Source: JAWLDB01 sp041686915 (GTDB taxonomy: Bacteria; Bacillota; UBA994; UBA5500). From it: 36,262 nucleotides of DNA. Positions 7,717 to 15,783 of this stretch are shown piece by piece. The DNA is taken from positions 1 through 36,262 of the forward strand of contig JAWLDB010000009.1 of the NCBI GenBank assembly GCA_041686915.1, written 5' to 3'. The notes below the pieces were generated by a model. It had not been told where the DNA came from. It saw nothing but the letters and a program-made list of their open reading frames with translations, and did no database searches. Numbering within the stretch: position 1 is the first letter of the stretch; every line of letters begins with the position of its first letter. Made by a program: the position numbers and the translations under genes.

Positions 7717-9029
7717 AGTACAAACTCCGCCAGCCGCTCATCTTCTTCCTCTTCCGGGTCTTTCCCAGGCTTGAAGTCTACGTTCTTCAGCAGGTCGCGT
7801 AGCCTCAGCTCAGGGTTCTGCCGCAACAGGTTGAGCACCGTCAGGAAGTCGCGGATGACTTCACGGGGGGTGAGTAATTGTTCCGCTCCCAGATGGTTGG
7901 CTACCGCCTGCATGAAGTCCCTCAGGTCAGCCGGTGTTAGTTGCATGTCATAGCCATGGTGCAACGCATGCACTTCCGCCAGACGCTGCAGCAACACGAA
8001 GATTTCCTCAGATGACAGCACTTCCAGGCGCAGAATCGGGCCGGTGGTATCTCTGAGCCCTGCCTTAATAAAGCGACTTTCCACCAAGCGGGAGCGCAGG
8101 GCTTCGTAGCTGAACAAGCCGCGGCGCTGGTCTTCCACAAACTTGGGGGTGCCCCCAATGAAGATCCCAAGGTGTTCAGCCTTACCCTGCATTGTATCGT
8201 TAAACATGGTTAGAAGCTTCTCGTAGTTCGCCTGGCGGGATAAGCTGTGGCTGATCTTATACAGGTTGACTGCCTCGTCCACCAACAGCAATAGACCCTT
8301 GTAGCCGATGTCCGATACAAAGCGGGCAATCAGCTTGATGTAGTCATACCAGCTGTCGTCGTCCACGATTACACGTACACCAAGCGCCTGCCTGGCGTCG
8401 GTCTTGGTGGCGAACTCTCCTCTTAGCCAGCGCAGGGCCGCTTCTTTCAGCGACTCCTCCCCTAGCCGGTGGCCACGCCAGTAGCTGCTTAGCACGGTGC
8501 CAAAATCGAAGCCGTGCACCAGGCCTTCCATGTTGCTGACCACTGCCATAATCTTGGCTTCCACTGCCTCGGTGAAACCTGCATCACTTGGACGCAAGCC
8601 TTGTTCTTGCACTACCTCTGCCTGAATTCCCGAAATCCACTTCTCAAGGATAGCCGGCAAAGCGCCTCCATCAGGCCGTGTTTTGGTAGCCAAGTTCTTC
8701 AGCAGCTCGCGGTAGGTGCCTACGCCCTGCCGGTTCGTTCCTGACAGGCGGCGTTCAGGCGAAAGGTCGGCATCGGCGACTACAAAACCGCGATCCATGG
8801 CATAGTTGCGGATTAGCTGCAAGAGAAAGCTCTTACCGGAACCGTAACGCCCTACTATAAAACGAAAAGCTGCTCCACCTTCTGAGACGTTCTCCAGGTC
8901 ACTCAGCAGTGCCCCGATCTCTTCAGAACGGCCAACTGCCACGTACTCGAGGCCGATGCGTGGGACTACTCCTGCACCTAGTGAGTTGAGCAGCGCTGTG
9001 GATATGCGTTTAGGTATTCTTACAGACAT
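7713..9029 (-). CDS. DUF2791/BrxD-like P-loop ATPase, second gene of a Shango-like operon
   Basis: Predicted AAA+-like ATPase of 438 residues, resembling the BrxC/BrxD (DUF2791) family found in BREX and related phage-defence operons. Walker A is GRYGSGKS (60-67), preceded by the family-typical VGRSEEI and FRFIVG. Walker B is GLLLLVDEA (244-252). A sensor-like LGIFIGGTP is at ~287-294, and an arginine-rich RSRLVESRF follows (~312-320). The ATG at 9029 directly abuts the stop of the TerB gene (TAG ends at 9030), and its ribosome binding site GAGGTGG lies inside that gene's last codons. The stop overlaps the helicase start. The packing implies a stoichiometric complex with the TerB and helicase proteins. 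The Shango or BREX-like assignment comes from domain content and order and has not been confirmed by database search. Confidence 0.87.
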   Translation of the reverse strand: MSVRIPKRISTALLNSLGAGVVPRIGLEYVAVGRSEEIGALLSDLENVSEGGAAFRFIVGRYGSGKSFLLQLIRNYAMDRGFVVADADLSPERRLSGTNRQGVGTYRELLKNLATKTRPDGGALPAILEKWISGIQAEVVQEQGLRPSDAGFTEAVEAKIMAVVSNMEGLVHGFDFGTVLSSYWRGHRLGEESLKEAALRWLRGEFATKTDARQALGVRVIVDDDSWYDYIKLIARFVSDIGYKGLLLLVDEAVNLYKISHSLSRQANYEKLLTMFNDTMQGKAEHLGIFIGGTPKFVEDQRRGLFSYEALRSRLVESRFIKAGLRDTTGPILRLEVLSSEEIFVLLQRLAEVHALHHGYDMQLTPADLRDFMQAVANHLGAEQLLTPREVIRDFLTVLNLLRQNPELRLRDLLKNVDFKPGKDPEEEEDERLAEFVL

Positions 9030-12000
9030 CTAAACCACCTCTTCCCGCGACCGCATGGCCTTCTGGACCACGGGCCTGTACTCCTCTTCCAGTTCCGGTC
9101 CGGGATGGACCAGAATGTCTCCAATTGCATCGAGTGCCAGGTCGTTCAGTTCATCCAGCAATAGTTCAGGCATTGCGCCCAGCTGGTCAGCCACTCGGCG
9201 AAGCCCTATAGCTGGTTCGGGCCCTGCACAGGCTGCTAGTACCTGCCACTCCTTGTCAGACAGACTACTGAAAAAGTCTATCCATTCCTCCGGGAACTCG
9301 GCCAGCCAGTCTGGAGAGGTTGGCGATAACGACGCTTCCTTTTCTCCAGCCGTCAAAACCCTACCCAGTAGCTCTAAATGGGCTTCAATTATAAGTCTTG
9401 CCCCTTCCACCGAGGTTATAAGCAGGTCTCCGTTATGACGCAAGAATACTTCGTTGACATGGTCTACCAAGGGCTCCAGCAACTGATCGGGGAGCTGCTC
9501 GTGCAGGATGTCATCCGGCACTGCGCCTGCGTACTGCCACAAGGTCTTCAGTAAAACGAGCTCCGGCTCTGAAAGCGCATTCAACAGCGTTTCATCGGAG
9601 ATCGGTTGGATGCGGTGCTCTTGGTCTAGCTCTACCAGCTGCGCATCGGGCTGATCCTTCAGCAGTAGTTCTCGTACTTTTTCCGACTCACGCGTGAGTT
9701 GTTCCACCTTGCCCAGGTCAATTCTCACCGGGGTAGCAGCAACTGGCGCCGATTTAGCAGTGACGATCTGATCTATTGCAGCTTCCACCCAGGGCTCCAG
9801 GGCGTAACCGCGCAACCGGCCCCGGAACTGCTTGAGTTCGCGCAGTTTGTTTTCACTGTGCTTGAGCACGCCAGTCAGGAAATGGCGCAGCGGCGCGTGC
9901 TTGGTATAGGGCAAATAGGTGCCAAAACGAATTGGGTGAACTGCTTTGGCGTAGATAGCGCTCTGAAACGGTGTATGCAGCATCAGCTGATAGCGGCGAG
10001 GACGCCAGGTCTCAAAGATGCCCTTGCCAGTATTTGCTCGTAAGTGCTGATCGATCGCCTCGAGTGCCCGCGGGATGTACTCCTTCAGCAACTCGGCATG
10101 TCCGTCTCCGTAGAAACGGCTGCTTCTCAGCTGGTAATCCGAGAGCTGCTCCCACAGAAAGAGCGGCACACTGCCTACCCCGCCGGACAGATATGACCCG
10201 AGCAAGAGGTCTGCATACTGTGCGCTAGCACCTAGCTCAGCAGCCTCGCGGTAGATCTCGAGAGGATCTATTGGGCAACCGTTTACCAAGAGATAATCGC
10301 TGGCCCAGCCGAGCAGTGTCGCATCAAGCAGCGGGAAAACCCGGCGATAGTTAAGCCAGAGGTTCCGTAGCTGTGCATACCCGTCAAGCACATTTTGTGC
10401 GCCGATGCTGTTGATCAGTTCATAGGCATGCAGAATCACATAGGCCATGCCGGTATCGGGATACTTACCCTTACGCACCTGCGAACGCCAGTGCAGGTAC
10501 CAGTTCATTTGCTCGCTGGTCATATAGTCATATGTAGGCTGGTAATAGGCCATAAACTGATAATCTGTTTGCATGCCTTCCTGGTGCACTAGGCGGTTCG
10601 CAGTTTTGATGAACTTTTCAACCTGCTTGCGAGGCATGCTTGGCATGTAACTGTAATAAGAGCGCTCTGGAACGGGCATGCGATCTTCCTGTATGCCGGG
10701 CAAGCTGTACTCTGCCAGCGCATCAGGCGGCTCCTTTTGCTGTGGCCAGATGGATTTAGGGAAAACCGGGAACTTACCCTGCAGGTTACGCACTACGTAG
10801 CGCCAGAGCTGCCCGAGGGATCCATAGTCTGTGAGGTCGAATACCTGCGAGAGAGCCGATCCGCGGCTGCTGCTGCGGTAAAAGTCAGGCAGGGCAAACA
10901 GCCCAAGAGTAAGCTCTTTGTGCACGCTAGATAGTAAACGGAATACTTTCGTTGTCTTGGACTTAACCAGCGTGTCTGCATCCAGAATACCGAGTATATC
11001 CCACTTTTGTTGTGCCAGTCCGGCACGCATATCCAAGGCTCTGGGAGTAGCCAACACCAATCCTTTTACCCCTTCCACAGGCGGGTCGGCAGCCCCACCG
11101 TCAAAGCGTGCCGTGATTACGCTGTTAAGGCTCTTAGCAGCGACCGCGAGGGAGGTTTTGGTACCCACAACCAGTGCCTTAGTGTCCGGGTTGAGCTTGG
11201 TAAAGCTCGCTAGTTTGCAAAGCAGCAATGTACCAAACTGGCGCACCGGGCCAACAATGCCGCCAGGCACCCCGTACTGCATCAGGAAATCCAGATGCAG
11301 CTCGGCGTTATCTTCCGGAGTTTCGCCGACCGGAAGCAGGATCGATGGAAAATCTATTCGCATCCAAGGACCAGCTAAGCGGCTGGAAGTTCTACCCAAA
11401 ATTTCTTCTGGGGTAAGTGTAAGGGGGCTGAGCGCGCTCCCGTCCAGGGCTCTCCCAAAACGTCCAATGCCGCCTGCGTGCACTGCATCCGCAGAGAGCC
11501 ATCCAGAGGGTACACGCAAGAACTCGTTGCCATCCAGGCGTCGGGATAACCATTCGGCCGGCAGATGCAGTTCGCCGGAGTGAGCCATAGGAACTGCTTG
11601 CACGCTACCGAGGCCGTTGACTTCTTCCCGCTGCACCGCCAGCACCAACTCTACAGGTTCGGAATAGAGCCTGTGCACCTGCATAATCTGTTCTTGGTCA
11701 GTGCCGAAGCAGACGGTTGCAGGCCCTAGCACCTGCATGAAGCGAGGGATATCCTCTCCCTCGAGGTCTATTGTTTGCCCGTCATCACTAAGCAAGGGTG
11801 CGATGCGATCAAGGGCTACACCTGGCCTGATTGCTTGGCCTGTCAAGACGTAGCCAGGCAGATCAGGCAGCGCAAAGATTAAGGCTGAAGGCTCGCGCCA
11901 TTCTACTAAGCACCGCAGGCGTCGCTCATTCAACTCCCGCAGGGTAAGGCGCAGCACCGGGTCGTCGCTGATACTAACCCGGGATGTGAAGGGTAACTGG

Positions 12001-12539
12001 CGTTCCTGCCAGTCATTGAGTATGGTCAGCAGGAACTCTGGTAGCTGCTTGCCGCTAATCACCGGCATCGTGAGCCATTCTGCATCTGTCGGTAGCAGAC
12101 CGTCCAGATGCCAGTAGCGGTCGCCCTGCAAAAACCAGCCGTCACCGTGGTAGCTTATGGGTGACTCGGGCACAAGCCCATCGCGGCTATAGCTCCAGCG
12201 CCAGACCAATTGCCACTCCAAGGGCGCCTTTATCTCTTCCAGATTATTTATTTCCTGATCTATGTGGATTGCCAACTGTTTGTCCAGGTCAGCCTTGAGA
12301 ATACTCTTAACGGTACTCAGCTGGGCCAGCCCAAGCTCATATGCACCGCTCTGTTTACCGAGGAACTGAACTAACCAATCTGCCGTTTTGTACTTGTCTA
12401 CCAGCAAGGGAAGGTCGAAGGGCTGTCCGGCACTTAAGGCCTGCAACATAAAGCGCCCTTCCTGTTGGCGCAGTTCCAGGGAGTACTGACCTAGCGTGAA
12501 CAAGCTGACAAATGAATCAAAGGCAATGCGTTTGGACAA
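9030..12539 (-). CDS. TerB-N/TerB-C protein with degenerate SNF2-like helicase lobe, first gene of a Shango-like operon
   Basis: Very large multidomain protein, 1169 residues. Residues ~660-770 match the TerB-N pattern: MTSEQMNWYLHWRSQVRKG, YPDT.MAYVILHAYELIN, and a later LVNGCPIDPLEIY. The last ~200 residues fit TerB-C (VEQLTRESEKVRELL; LLEPLVDHVNEVFLRHNGDLLI). Residues ~410-570 resemble the first lobe of a SNF2 helicase without catalytic residues. The P-loop position reads GPVRQFGT, the Ia-like segment is KALVVGTKTSL, Ib-like is LVLATPRAL, and the DEAQ box is replaced by DADT in WDILGILDADTLVKSKTTK, followed by LGLFALPDF where LTGTP would be. The N-terminal 400 residues are unrecognised. 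The start is TTG at 12539, seven bases after a perfect AAGGAGGT. It is the first gene of the operon with the ATPase and helicase. Probably a scaffold or sensor (inference). Confidence 0.85.
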   Translation of the reverse strand: MSKRIAFDSFVSLFTLGQYSLELRQQEGRFMLQALSAGQPFDLPLLVDKYKTADWLVQFLGKQSGAYELGLAQLSTVKSILKADLDKQLAIHIDQEINNLEEIKAPLEWQLVWRWSYSRDGLVPESPISYHGDGWFLQGDRYWHLDGLLPTDAEWLTMPVISGKQLPEFLLTILNDWQERQLPFTSRVSISDDPVLRLTLRELNERRLRCLVEWREPSALIFALPDLPGYVLTGQAIRPGVALDRIAPLLSDDGQTIDLEGEDIPRFMQVLGPATVCFGTDQEQIMQVHRLYSEPVELVLAVQREEVNGLGSVQAVPMAHSGELHLPAEWLSRRLDGNEFLRVPSGWLSADAVHAGGIGRFGRALDGSALSPLTLTPEEILGRTSSRLAGPWMRIDFPSILLPVGETPEDNAELHLDFLMQYGVPGGIVGPVRQFGTLLLCKLASFTKLNPDTKALVVGTKTSLAVAAKSLNSVITARFDGGAADPPVEGVKGLVLATPRALDMRAGLAQQKWDILGILDADTLVKSKTTKVFRLLSSVHKELTLGLFALPDFYRSSSRGSALSQVFDLTDYGSLGQLWRYVVRNLQGKFPVFPKSIWPQQKEPPDALAEYSLPGIQEDRMPVPERSYYSYMPSMPRKQVEKFIKTANRLVHQEGMQTDYQFMAYYQPTYDYMTSEQMNWYLHWRSQVRKGKYPDTGMAYVILHAYELINSIGAQNVLDGYAQLRNLWLNYRRVFPLLDATLLGWASDYLLVNGCPIDPLEIYREAAELGASAQYADLLLGSYLSGGVGSVPLFLWEQLSDYQLRSSRFYGDGHAELLKEYIPRALEAIDQHLRANTGKGIFETWRPRRYQLMLHTPFQSAIYAKAVHPIRFGTYLPYTKHAPLRHFLTGVLKHSENKLRELKQFRGRLRGYALEPWVEAAIDQIVTAKSAPVAATPVRIDLGKVEQLTRESEKVRELLLKDQPDAQLVELDQEHRIQPISDETLLNALSEPELVLLKTLWQYAGAVPDDILHEQLPDQLLEPLVDHVNEVFLRHNGDLLITSVEGARLIIEAHLELLGRVLTAGEKEASLSPTSPDWLAEFPEEWIDFFSSLSDKEWQVLAACAGPEPAIGLRRVADQLGAMPELLLDELNDLALDAIGDILVHPGPELEEEYRPVVQKAMRSREEVV

Positions 12540-12686
12540 GTATTCGACCTCCTTTCTTACCGCTATCTAGAATAATTTCGCCACCTTACCAGCCTATTCC
12601 TACCTCTTGGTCATATGCTGCGGCAAAGAGATTGACCACCAGGTTAGAATGGGCCTATTAAGTAGTTTGCTGTACCTGGGCATGAG

Positions 12687-12711
12687 AAAACCGCCTGAGT
12701 AAGGCGGTTTT
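12687..12711. terminator. Bidirectional rho-independent terminator
   Basis: AAAACCGCCT (12687-12696) and AGGCGGTTTT (12702-12711) form a 10-bp stem with a 5-base loop and A/T-rich flanks. It lies two bases after the stop of the small gene at 12714-12986, which it ends on the minus strand, and separates it from the TerB operon. Confidence 0.88.
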
Positions 12712-12713
12712 CT

Positions 12714-12986
12714 TCAAAATCTCTCCCTGCAGGCGATGCGCCGCAGCGCCCTGGCCAGTCTGCAGAGCAGCGAGTCGTCATCATCCGGCCACGGATGCCT
12801 GGGTGGGCAGGTCATCATGCCTCGCACTTTGCGGATATGCTTCATCTCTTCCCGGCGCATGCGTCTTAGTTCACGCTGTTTACGGGGGTTGGCTGTGCAG
12901 CACGCCATTTTGCCGTATATCCTGATCAAACGACGCTCTTTGTGAATAGCCCGCCTGGCTAGGCGATTGAACCTTCTTCCAGCCAC
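12714..12986 (-). CDS. Small Arg-rich, Cys-containing protein of unknown function
   Basis: I do not recognise a family. The 90-residue protein is extremely basic, with many Arg and Lys. It has four cysteines: two adjacent (MACCTANPRK, ~28-37), one in MTCPPRHPWPDDDD and one or more near the C-terminus (LLCRLARALRRIACRERF). It also carries one acidic patch, DDDD. There is no signal peptide or membrane segment. That it is a real gene is supported by a GTG start at 12986 with GGGGGGAG five bases upstream and by a strong terminator immediately after the stop. It lies 65 bases after the M28 peptidase gene. A nucleic-acid-binding or metal-binding small protein is conceivable but unsupported. Confidence 0.6.
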   Translation of the reverse strand: MAGRRFNRLARRAIHKERRLIRIYGKMACCTANPRKQRELRRMRREEMKHIRKVRGMMTCPPRHPWPDDDDSLLCRLARALRRIACRERF

Positions 12987-13051
12987 GATTGCTCCCCCCC
13001 TTCCTGTATGATCTAATACAGTTTATGGTGGAGGGAACGTAACGGTTAATC

Positions 13052-14026
13052 TTAGCGGTTGGCTAGGGCCCAGGTCACGCTGTAGAGGGCGCGGGTTGCC
13101 TGCTCGATCAAGTCGGGGCGCAGGTTCTCGAAGTCGTCAGTTGGTTGATGGTAATGCGGATGGTTTTCGGGCGACCATGCCCAATCGACCGTCAACGACG
13201 GGATTTCAGCGTTGGCAAAGGGGTGTGCGTCTGAACCCGGGTCACGCTGAAAGCGTTTACTGGCTACGCCGGTTGACTCGATCTCTTGCTGTACTCGATC
13301 TGCTAACACGTTTGTCTTTGCTCCCATGCCTTGGTCGTACACGTCCATCCAGTCACCACCGACGCCCCCGAGCATCTCAAGGTTGAGAAAGATAGTGTCG
13401 TTAGTAAGCTGTTTTTCCCTGAGCAGGTCTACCAGGGCCGCGCTGCCACGCAAGCCAATCTCTTCCCCTGAGAACAGCACGAACACCAGGGTGCGTTTAG
13501 GTAGCAGGCCGCTCTGCTTGATGCTACGTGCCAGTTCAAGTACGGTACTTACACTAACTGCGTTATCATCTGCTCCGTTGTATACTTCGCCGTCGCGGAT
13601 GCCTAAGTGGTCATAATGCGCCCCTACAATCAGGTAGCTGTCACTTTCCTGTCCTGCCAGCACACCGATGAGGTTCTGCCCATGTAGGCTCATACCGTTA
13701 CGATCCACAAAGAAGCTGTGCATATATGTGTTGAGGCCGGCTGCTTCCCACGGCTTAAGTCCGTACCTGGCCAGTTCACCCGCCAGATAGTCTCCTGCCA
13801 GGCGTTCTTCAGGGCTGCCGGTCATGCGACCTGCCATTTCATCCGTGGTCAGGAAGCGAATATGGTTGAGCTGCAACTCCTGGTCGTGCTGCTCCCATAG
13901 CTTGCTGATGTCCTGCTCACTGTTGGCTGCCCAGCTGGCAGGTTGCTGTTGGCACCCGGCTGCAACTAATACGAGTAGCAATACCAGGAACAGCAACCTG
14001 CCTGCTGTATAGCGTTTGTTGTACAT
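13052..14026 (-). CDS. M28 family zinc aminopeptidase, lipoprotein
   Basis: Predicted membrane-anchored di-zinc aminopeptidase outside the cytoplasm. The 324-residue protein has a signal peptide with lipobox VAAGC (Cys25). M28 metal ligands are visible: His137 and Asp139 (GAHYDHLG), Asp153 (NGADDNAVS), Glu188/Glu189 (FSGEEIGLRGS, including the catalytic Glu), Glu217 (LNLEMLGG) and His293 (HPHYHQPTDD). The ATG at 14026 follows AGGGAGGGAC. It probably clears N-terminal amino acids from peptides at the cell surface. It lies between the PhoH-like gene, with a hairpin between, and a small basic protein gene. Specificity (Leu, Arg, glutaminyl) cannot be assigned. Confidence 0.92.
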   Translation of the reverse strand: MYNKRYTAGRLLFLVLLLVLVAAGCQQQPASWAANSEQDISKLWEQHDQELQLNHIRFLTTDEMAGRMTGSPEERLAGDYLAGELARYGLKPWEAAGLNTYMHSFFVDRNGMSLHGQNLIGVLAGQESDSYLIVGAHYDHLGIRDGEVYNGADDNAVSVSTVLELARSIKQSGLLPKRTLVFVLFSGEEIGLRGSAALVDLLREKQLTNDTIFLNLEMLGGVGGDWMDVYDQGMGAKTNVLADRVQQEIESTGVASKRFQRDPGSDAHPFANAEIPSLTVDWAWSPENHPHYHQPTDDFENLRPDLIEQATRALYSVTWALANR

Positions 14027-14106
14027 TGATGTCCCTCCCTTTAAGCAATCCTACTCTTGGAGGATAACAGCAACTGCCAAGCCTGTAAAGCTCCGTACAG
14101 ATAAAC

Positions 14107-14130
14107 GGCCCCAGCTAAATAGCTGGGGCC
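14107..14130 (-). terminator. Hairpin terminator after the PhoH-like gene
   Basis: GGCCCCAGCT (14107-14116) and AGCTGGGGCC (14121-14130) make a perfect 10-bp GC-rich stem with a 4-base loop, 9 bases after the stop of the PhoH-like gene. The U-tract is weak (GTTTAT), so termination may be partial. Confidence 0.65.
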
Positions 14131-14138
14131 TAAGCGTA

Positions 14139-15464
14139 TTATCGCATTCTTTCGGCTGCTTCCATCGCCAGCGGCGATCGCTTCGTCTTGGTAAGCGTAA
14201 TGTGCGCATGCAGCGGGCTCCCTTTCATCACTTCCACAGCCCAGGATAGACCGTTGGTCTTGGCATCGAGAAACGGATGGTTGATCTGTTCCGGGTCCCC
14301 AACCAGTATTATCTTGGTGCCCTCGCCTGCCCGCGTGACGATGCCTTTCACCTGCCTGGGTGTTAGATTTTGGGCTTCATCTATCAGCACCCACTGCTTG
14401 ACGATGGAACGTCCCTGCAGATAAGCGATGGCCTCGGTTACTATCTTGCGAGACTGGAATAGATAGGAGACCTTGCTGTCTAACTCTTTCTCATTCTGAT
14501 AGCGGCTGGATTGCGAGTCAACCAACTGCTCGAGATTGTCGTAGATTGGGCGCATATACGGGCTGATCTTCTCCTGCTCTGTACCAGGCAGGAAGCCGAT
14601 CTCCTCTCCCATACCCACATTTGGCCGGCAAATCAGCATACGACGATAAATGTTGTCGCTCACCTTATCCAACCCGACCCCCAGGGCTAACATGGTCTTG
14701 CCTGATCCGGTAGCTCCTGTGATGGTCACGAGTGGGATATCATCGTCGCGCAGCGCTTCGCGGGCGAACTTCTGCAATGTGTCCAGCCGGAAGCTGTAGA
14801 ACCCAGGTTCACTGTCCCTGAGTAGGCATAAATCCATGCCGTCATAAGCAGCGAGGGCTGTGTGAGCTGGGTTGGTCATTGACTGCAATAGGAAGAACTG
14901 ATTGATAAGAGCCTGACCCGACCAGGGAATACTGCCGTTTTCATAGAGTTCGTCTATCAGACTATCAGGAACTATCTCGTTCCTGCATCCGGTATACTGC
15001 TCTGGCAGGTCGACCACCTGCTCATTACGATAATCCTGTGCCGCGACACCTAGAATGTCTGCTTTAATCCTACAGAATATGTCCTTGGTGACGATAGCCA
15101 CTGACAAACCGGAGTTGCTCTGCAGGCCTTTTGCAACTGCCAGAATGCGGTTGTCAGACTTGTGATGCTGCCATGTAGAAGGGAGTTTGATATCGAGACA
15201 GTTCATCTCAACCTTCAGCATACCGCCGTTGTGCAGCTCCACGCCTTCATGCAGCGGTCCTTTCTCACGTAACTGATCCAAGAACCTCGCTATCCACCTT
15301 GCATTGGCGCGCACTTCCGGGTCCCCGTCCCGCTTCTTGTTGTCCAGTTCCTCCAGGACTGCCTCCGGAATAACAATCATGTTATCACCGAAGGCCAACA
15401 GAGCTTGCGGGGATTGGAGCAAGACGCTTGTATCCAAGACGTATACTTTCTTCAGGGCGTTCAC
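14139..15464 (-). CDS. PIN-PhoH family ATPase (YlaK-like)
   Basis: Fusion of an N-terminal PIN-type RNase domain and a C-terminal PhoH-type P-loop ATPase, 441 residues, the standard architecture for PhoH2/YlaK proteins. PIN acidic residues are in VLDTSVLL (Asp11), VLEELD (Glu38/39), KSDNRIL (Asp104) and TKDIF (Asp128). The PhoH Walker A is TGATGSGKT (249-257), followed by LICRPNVGMGEEIGFLPGT and Walker B VLIDEAQNLTP (359-369). Characterised PhoH2 proteins act on RNA with helicase and ribonuclease activity. Predicted cytoplasmic. The GTG start at 15464 has AAGGAG only one base upstream, which is unusually close. No alternative start preserves the PIN motif, so initiation may be weak. Confidence 0.93.
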   Translation of the reverse strand: MNALKKVYVLDTSVLLQSPQALLAFGDNMIVIPEAVLEELDNKKRDGDPEVRANARWIARFLDQLREKGPLHEGVELHNGGMLKVEMNCLDIKLPSTWQHHKSDNRILAVAKGLQSNSGLSVAIVTKDIFCRIKADILGVAAQDYRNEQVVDLPEQYTGCRNEIVPDSLIDELYENGSIPWSGQALINQFFLLQSMTNPAHTALAAYDGMDLCLLRDSEPGFYSFRLDTLQKFAREALRDDDIPLVTITGATGSGKTMLALGVGLDKVSDNIYRRMLICRPNVGMGEEIGFLPGTEQEKISPYMRPIYDNLEQLVDSQSSRYQNEKELDSKVSYLFQSRKIVTEAIAYLQGRSIVKQWVLIDEAQNLTPRQVKGIVTRAGEGTKIILVGDPEQINHPFLDAKTNGLSWAVEVMKGSPLHAHITLTKTKRSPLAMEAAERMR

Positions 15465-15783
15465 TCTCCTTCTTGATTGCGCCTGGCTATTATTAACCGA
15501 ATAGGTGATACGCGCAGTGTGACTGCCGTTATACGACGGATGTGCGCCAGGCGAAGGTAAGTATGATGAGCAGGAAGATACCCCACCCTGTGGTTGAAGC
15601 CGAGCCCCAGGGGCAATGGCTCGCCCTCATACTTCGTTCTTTGTTTGCACCCCTTTCTTTTGACAAAAAAGACCCCGTAGTAAGATATAGTTCTTGGACG
15701 GCTTTTCTATGCTTGACCAAATGCAAGCCATTCACCATCCAGGTGAATAAAAAATGGCCGCCTGTAAATAGGCAGCCAAGGCT
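15465..15783. other. Intergenic region with terminator and one doubtful small frame
   Basis: About 320 bases between the HExxH gene and the PhoH-like gene. Besides the terminator at 15755-15778 it holds a minus-strand open frame of 69 codons (15738-15529). Its last ~20 residues (GWGIFLLIILTFAWRTSVV) look like a single membrane helix, with an internal ATG at 15630. Neither start has a convincing ribosome binding site, so I do not call a gene. Confidence 0.4.
15755..15778 (-). terminator. Rho-independent terminator of the HExxH-protein gene
   Basis: On the minus strand TGGCTGCCT and AGGCGGCCA pair with one mismatch around a 6-base loop and are followed by TTTTTTATT. It lies 5 bases after the stop of the gene at 15784-16695, a classical intrinsic terminator. 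Confidence 0.85.

Larger units (their letters stand above)
5527..12539 (-). other. Shango-like three-gene defence operon (TerB, ATPase, helicase)
   Basis: Three genes in the order TerB protein, ATPase, helicase are joined by a stop/start abutment (9030/9029) and a 4-base overlap (7713-7716). Shango, an anti-phage system reported from E. coli and P. aeruginosa, is described as TerB-domain protein + ATPase + helicase, and this operon has that content. TerB-N/TerB-C proteins have also been linked in comparative genomics to DNA-processing ATPases and helicases. No transposase, integrase, methylase or toxin flanks the operon, so it is not in an obvious defence island. A housekeeping role in DNA metabolism is a real alternative. 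Confidence 0.65.

Noticed and set aside
10918..11583. 221-codon open frame on the plus strand
   Set aside because: It lies wholly opposite the TerB protein gene, which has clear domain signatures. Its translation is Ser/Arg-rich without recognisable motifs, as expected for antisense frames in GC-rich genes.
15660..15691. TTGACA followed by TATAGT on the plus strand, resembling a sigma-A promoter
   Set aside because: The spacer is 20 bases, or 15 with the alternative TAAGAT, and no plus-strand gene follows. Only a 12-codon frame lies downstream.
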